A stretch of 64,000 nt of DNA, taken from the NCBI GenBank assembly GCA_050299335.1, contig JBNKVT010000052.1, positions 1-64,000 on the forward strand, written 5' to 3'. Of the stretch, positions 62,908-64,000 are shown piece by piece (position 1 is the first letter of the stretch; each line of letters opens with the position of its first letter). Source of the DNA: JBNKVT01 sp050299335. Its GTDB lineage: Bacteria > Pseudomonadota > Alphaproteobacteria > Rhodobacterales > Rhodobacteraceae. The notes under the pieces are model-generated. The model was not told the origin of the DNA and ran no database searches. It saw nothing but the letters and a program-made list of their open reading frames with translations. A program made the position numbers and the translations under genes.

Positions 62908-63552
62908 ATGGATATGTCTGCCGCGTCTCGCAAGATCCTGATCCTGTTTGCCCATCCGAACCAGACGGTCTCGGAGGTCTGCCTGCCGATGGCGCGGGCG
63001 GCACGCGAGGTCGAGGGGGTGACGCTGGTCGATCTCTATGGGCGCTACCCGGATTTCGACATCGATATCGAGGCCGAGCAGAAGCGGCTGGCGGCCCATG
63101 ATATGGTGATCTTCCTGCATCCCCTCTACTGGTATTCGACCCCGGCGATCCTGAAGGAATGGCTCGATCTGGTGCTGGAATACGGGTTTGCCTATGGGCG
63201 GGGCGGCGACCGGCTGCAGGGCAAGCTGATGATGTCGGCGGTGACTGCGGGCGGGCGCGAGGAAGCCTATTCGAAGAAGGGCTACAACAATTTCACCATC
63301 CGCCAGCTGATGGCGCCGATGGAGCAGACCGCGACCCTTTGCGGCATGGTCTGGCTGCCGCCCTTCACCGTGTTCGGGGCGCGCTCGGCGAAAGAGGCGG
63401 GGGTGGTGCCGGAGATCGTCACCGAATGGAAACGGCTTCTGACCGCGCTTGTCGAGGACAAGCTGCCGGTTGATCGCGCCCGCAAGCTGGACTTCCTCAA
63501 CGAAGACCTCGAACATCTGCTGGAAGGGGGGCGGCGGTGGAAACTTTTCTGA
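62908..63552 (+). CDS. KefF/KefG-like NAD(P)H oxidoreductase
   Basis: 214 residues; ATG at 62914 is an alternative start. Flavodoxin-like fold: KILILFAHPNQTVSEV, FLHPLYWYSTPAILKEW and VTAGGREEAYSKKGYNNF. These are hallmarks of the quinone reductase partners (KefF/KefG) that activate Kef potassium efflux systems. Its last codons overlap the start of a Kef-type antiporter gene, as expected for that pair. Confidence 0.9.
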   Translation: MDMSAASRKILILFAHPNQTVSEVCLPMARAAREVEGVTLVDLYGRYPDFDIDIEAEQKRLAAHDMVIFLHPLYWYSTPAILKEWLDLVLEYGFAYGRGGDRLQGKLMMSAVTAGGREEAYSKKGYNNFTIRQLMAPMEQTATLCGMVWLPPFTVFGARSAKEAGVVPEIVTEWKRLLTALVEDKLPVDRARKLDFLNEDLEHLLEGGRRWKLF

Positions 63553-64000
63553 TCTCGGCCTTCGTCTACCTGCTGGCAGGCGTAATCGCGGTGCCCTTGG
63601 CGAACCGCTTCGGGCTGGGCTCGGTGCTGGGCTACCTGATCGCCGGGGTGGTGATCGGGCCGATCCTCGGCTGGGGCGAGGGGGATACCGAAAGCCTGCA
63701 GCATTTCGCCGAATTCGGGGTGGTGATGATGCTGTTCCTGATCGGGCTGGAGATGGACCCGCAGCACCTCTGGGACCTCCGCCGCAGGCTGCTGGGGCTC
63801 GGCGGGCTGCAGGTGCTGGGCTCGGCGCTGGTGATCGCGCTGGCGGTGTCGCTGCTGTCCGACCACTGGCAAAGTGCCCTTGCCTGCGGGCTGATCCTGG
63901 CGCTGTCCTCGACGGCGATCGTGATGCAGACCCTGAACGAGAAGGGGCTGACCCGCAGCGAGGGCGGACGGGCCTCGTTCCTGGTGCTATTGTTCCAGGA
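63537..64000 (+). CDS. kefC: Kef-type K+/H+ antiporter, 5' part
   Basis: Partial; runs off the right edge. Starts at a GTG at 63537 (GGAAGGGGGG upstream) inside the end of the KefF-like gene. The 154 visible residues show a CPA2 membrane domain: YLLAGVIAVPLANRFGLGS, LGYLIAGVVIGPILGWG and FLIGLEMDPQHLWDLR, then LALSSTAIVMQTLNEKG. It would be the glutathione-gated potassium efflux channel of the KefBC type. The C-terminal NAD-binding domain lies outside the window. Confidence 0.88.
   Translation, partial: METFLISAFVYLLAGVIAVPLANRFGLGSVLGYLIAGVVIGPILGWGEGDTESLQHFAEFGVVMMLFLIGLEMDPQHLWDLRRRLLGLGGLQVLGSALVIALAVSLLSDHWQSALACGLILALSSTAIVMQTLNEKGLTRSEGGRASFLVLLFQ

Overview
The window looks like part of a chromosome from a high-GC alphaproteobacterium of the Rhodobacteraceae (Roseobacter/Rhodobacter type). 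This is inferred from gene content and order: rppH/ctpA/gpmI, truA next to a ClpP variant, Lrp-DUF2849-cysI-cysH-fpr, holB-tatD-MBL, a glycine-riboswitch-led gcvTHP operon, sitABCD beside a Mur-type Fur protein, and LexA boxes of the alphaproteobacterial GTTC-N7-GTTC form. Most of it is dense housekeeping sequence with overlapping genes. A few stretches have visibly lower GC and look acquired.

Layout. 0.2-3.8 kb: rppH, ctpA and gpmI on the minus strand. 4.0-6.7 kb: an exported PstS/OmpA-like protein overlapping an exported PilJ-type protein, with a strong terminator. 6.8-12.1 kb: RmlC-like cupin, glycosyltransferase, glycine-zipper lipoprotein, DMT exporter, LysR regulator and APH-fold kinase. 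12.1-22.9 kb: a pyrimidine/hydantoin catabolic locus. It has divergent rutR, a near-consensus RutR operator, an omega-amino-acid aminotransferase, beta-ureidopropionase, dihydropyrimidinase and a complete NMT1/THI5-type ABC importer ending at a terminator. Three small genes (two secreted paralogues among them) and a membrane protein with an L7/L12-like tail are interleaved. 23-28 kb: Hsp20, truA, ClpP variant, then ycjX-GNAT-ycjF. 28.8-33.5 kb: a small pilin-like gene, a Mn/Zn-type ABC importer and a divergent Mur/Fur regulator sharing a 16-bp motif. 33.7-38.4 kb: tandem glycine riboswitch and gcvT-gcvH-gcvP. 38.5-41.7 kb: a secreted TPR protein, a Tat-exported serine hydrolase and an Lrp regulator. 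41.8-46.4 kb: assimilatory sulfur reduction, including an in-frame CysH-DUF934 fusion. 46.4-46.8 kb: a dense cluster of palindromic repeats. 46.8-51.8 kb: AEC carrier, MBL hydrolase, TatD, holB and nadD. 51.9-56.5 kb: lipoprotein lipase-like hydrolase, membrane protein, J-domain protein and ettA. 56.5-58.3 kb: a low-GC two-gene island (see below). 58.4-64 kb: csp, cupin, pilin-like gene, uvrD with its own LexA box, a membrane protein, and a KefF-like reductase with the start of a Kef-type antiporter running off the window.

The best candidate for an undescribed system is the low-GC pair at 56464-57994. A phosphoribosyltransferase-like gene overlaps a DprA/SLOG-like gene by 11 nt, and an exact alphaproteobacterial LexA box lies 17 nt before the first start codon. 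The same box form precedes uvrD 4 kb away, which supports the reading. This suggests a DNA-damage-induced nucleotide-processing or defence module rather than a transformation gene. That function is inference.

Other noteworthy structures are an 85-nt near-perfect cloverleaf palindrome inside the ABC transporter operon, three families of two-copy intergenic palindromic repeats, and a gene-free stretch beside holB.
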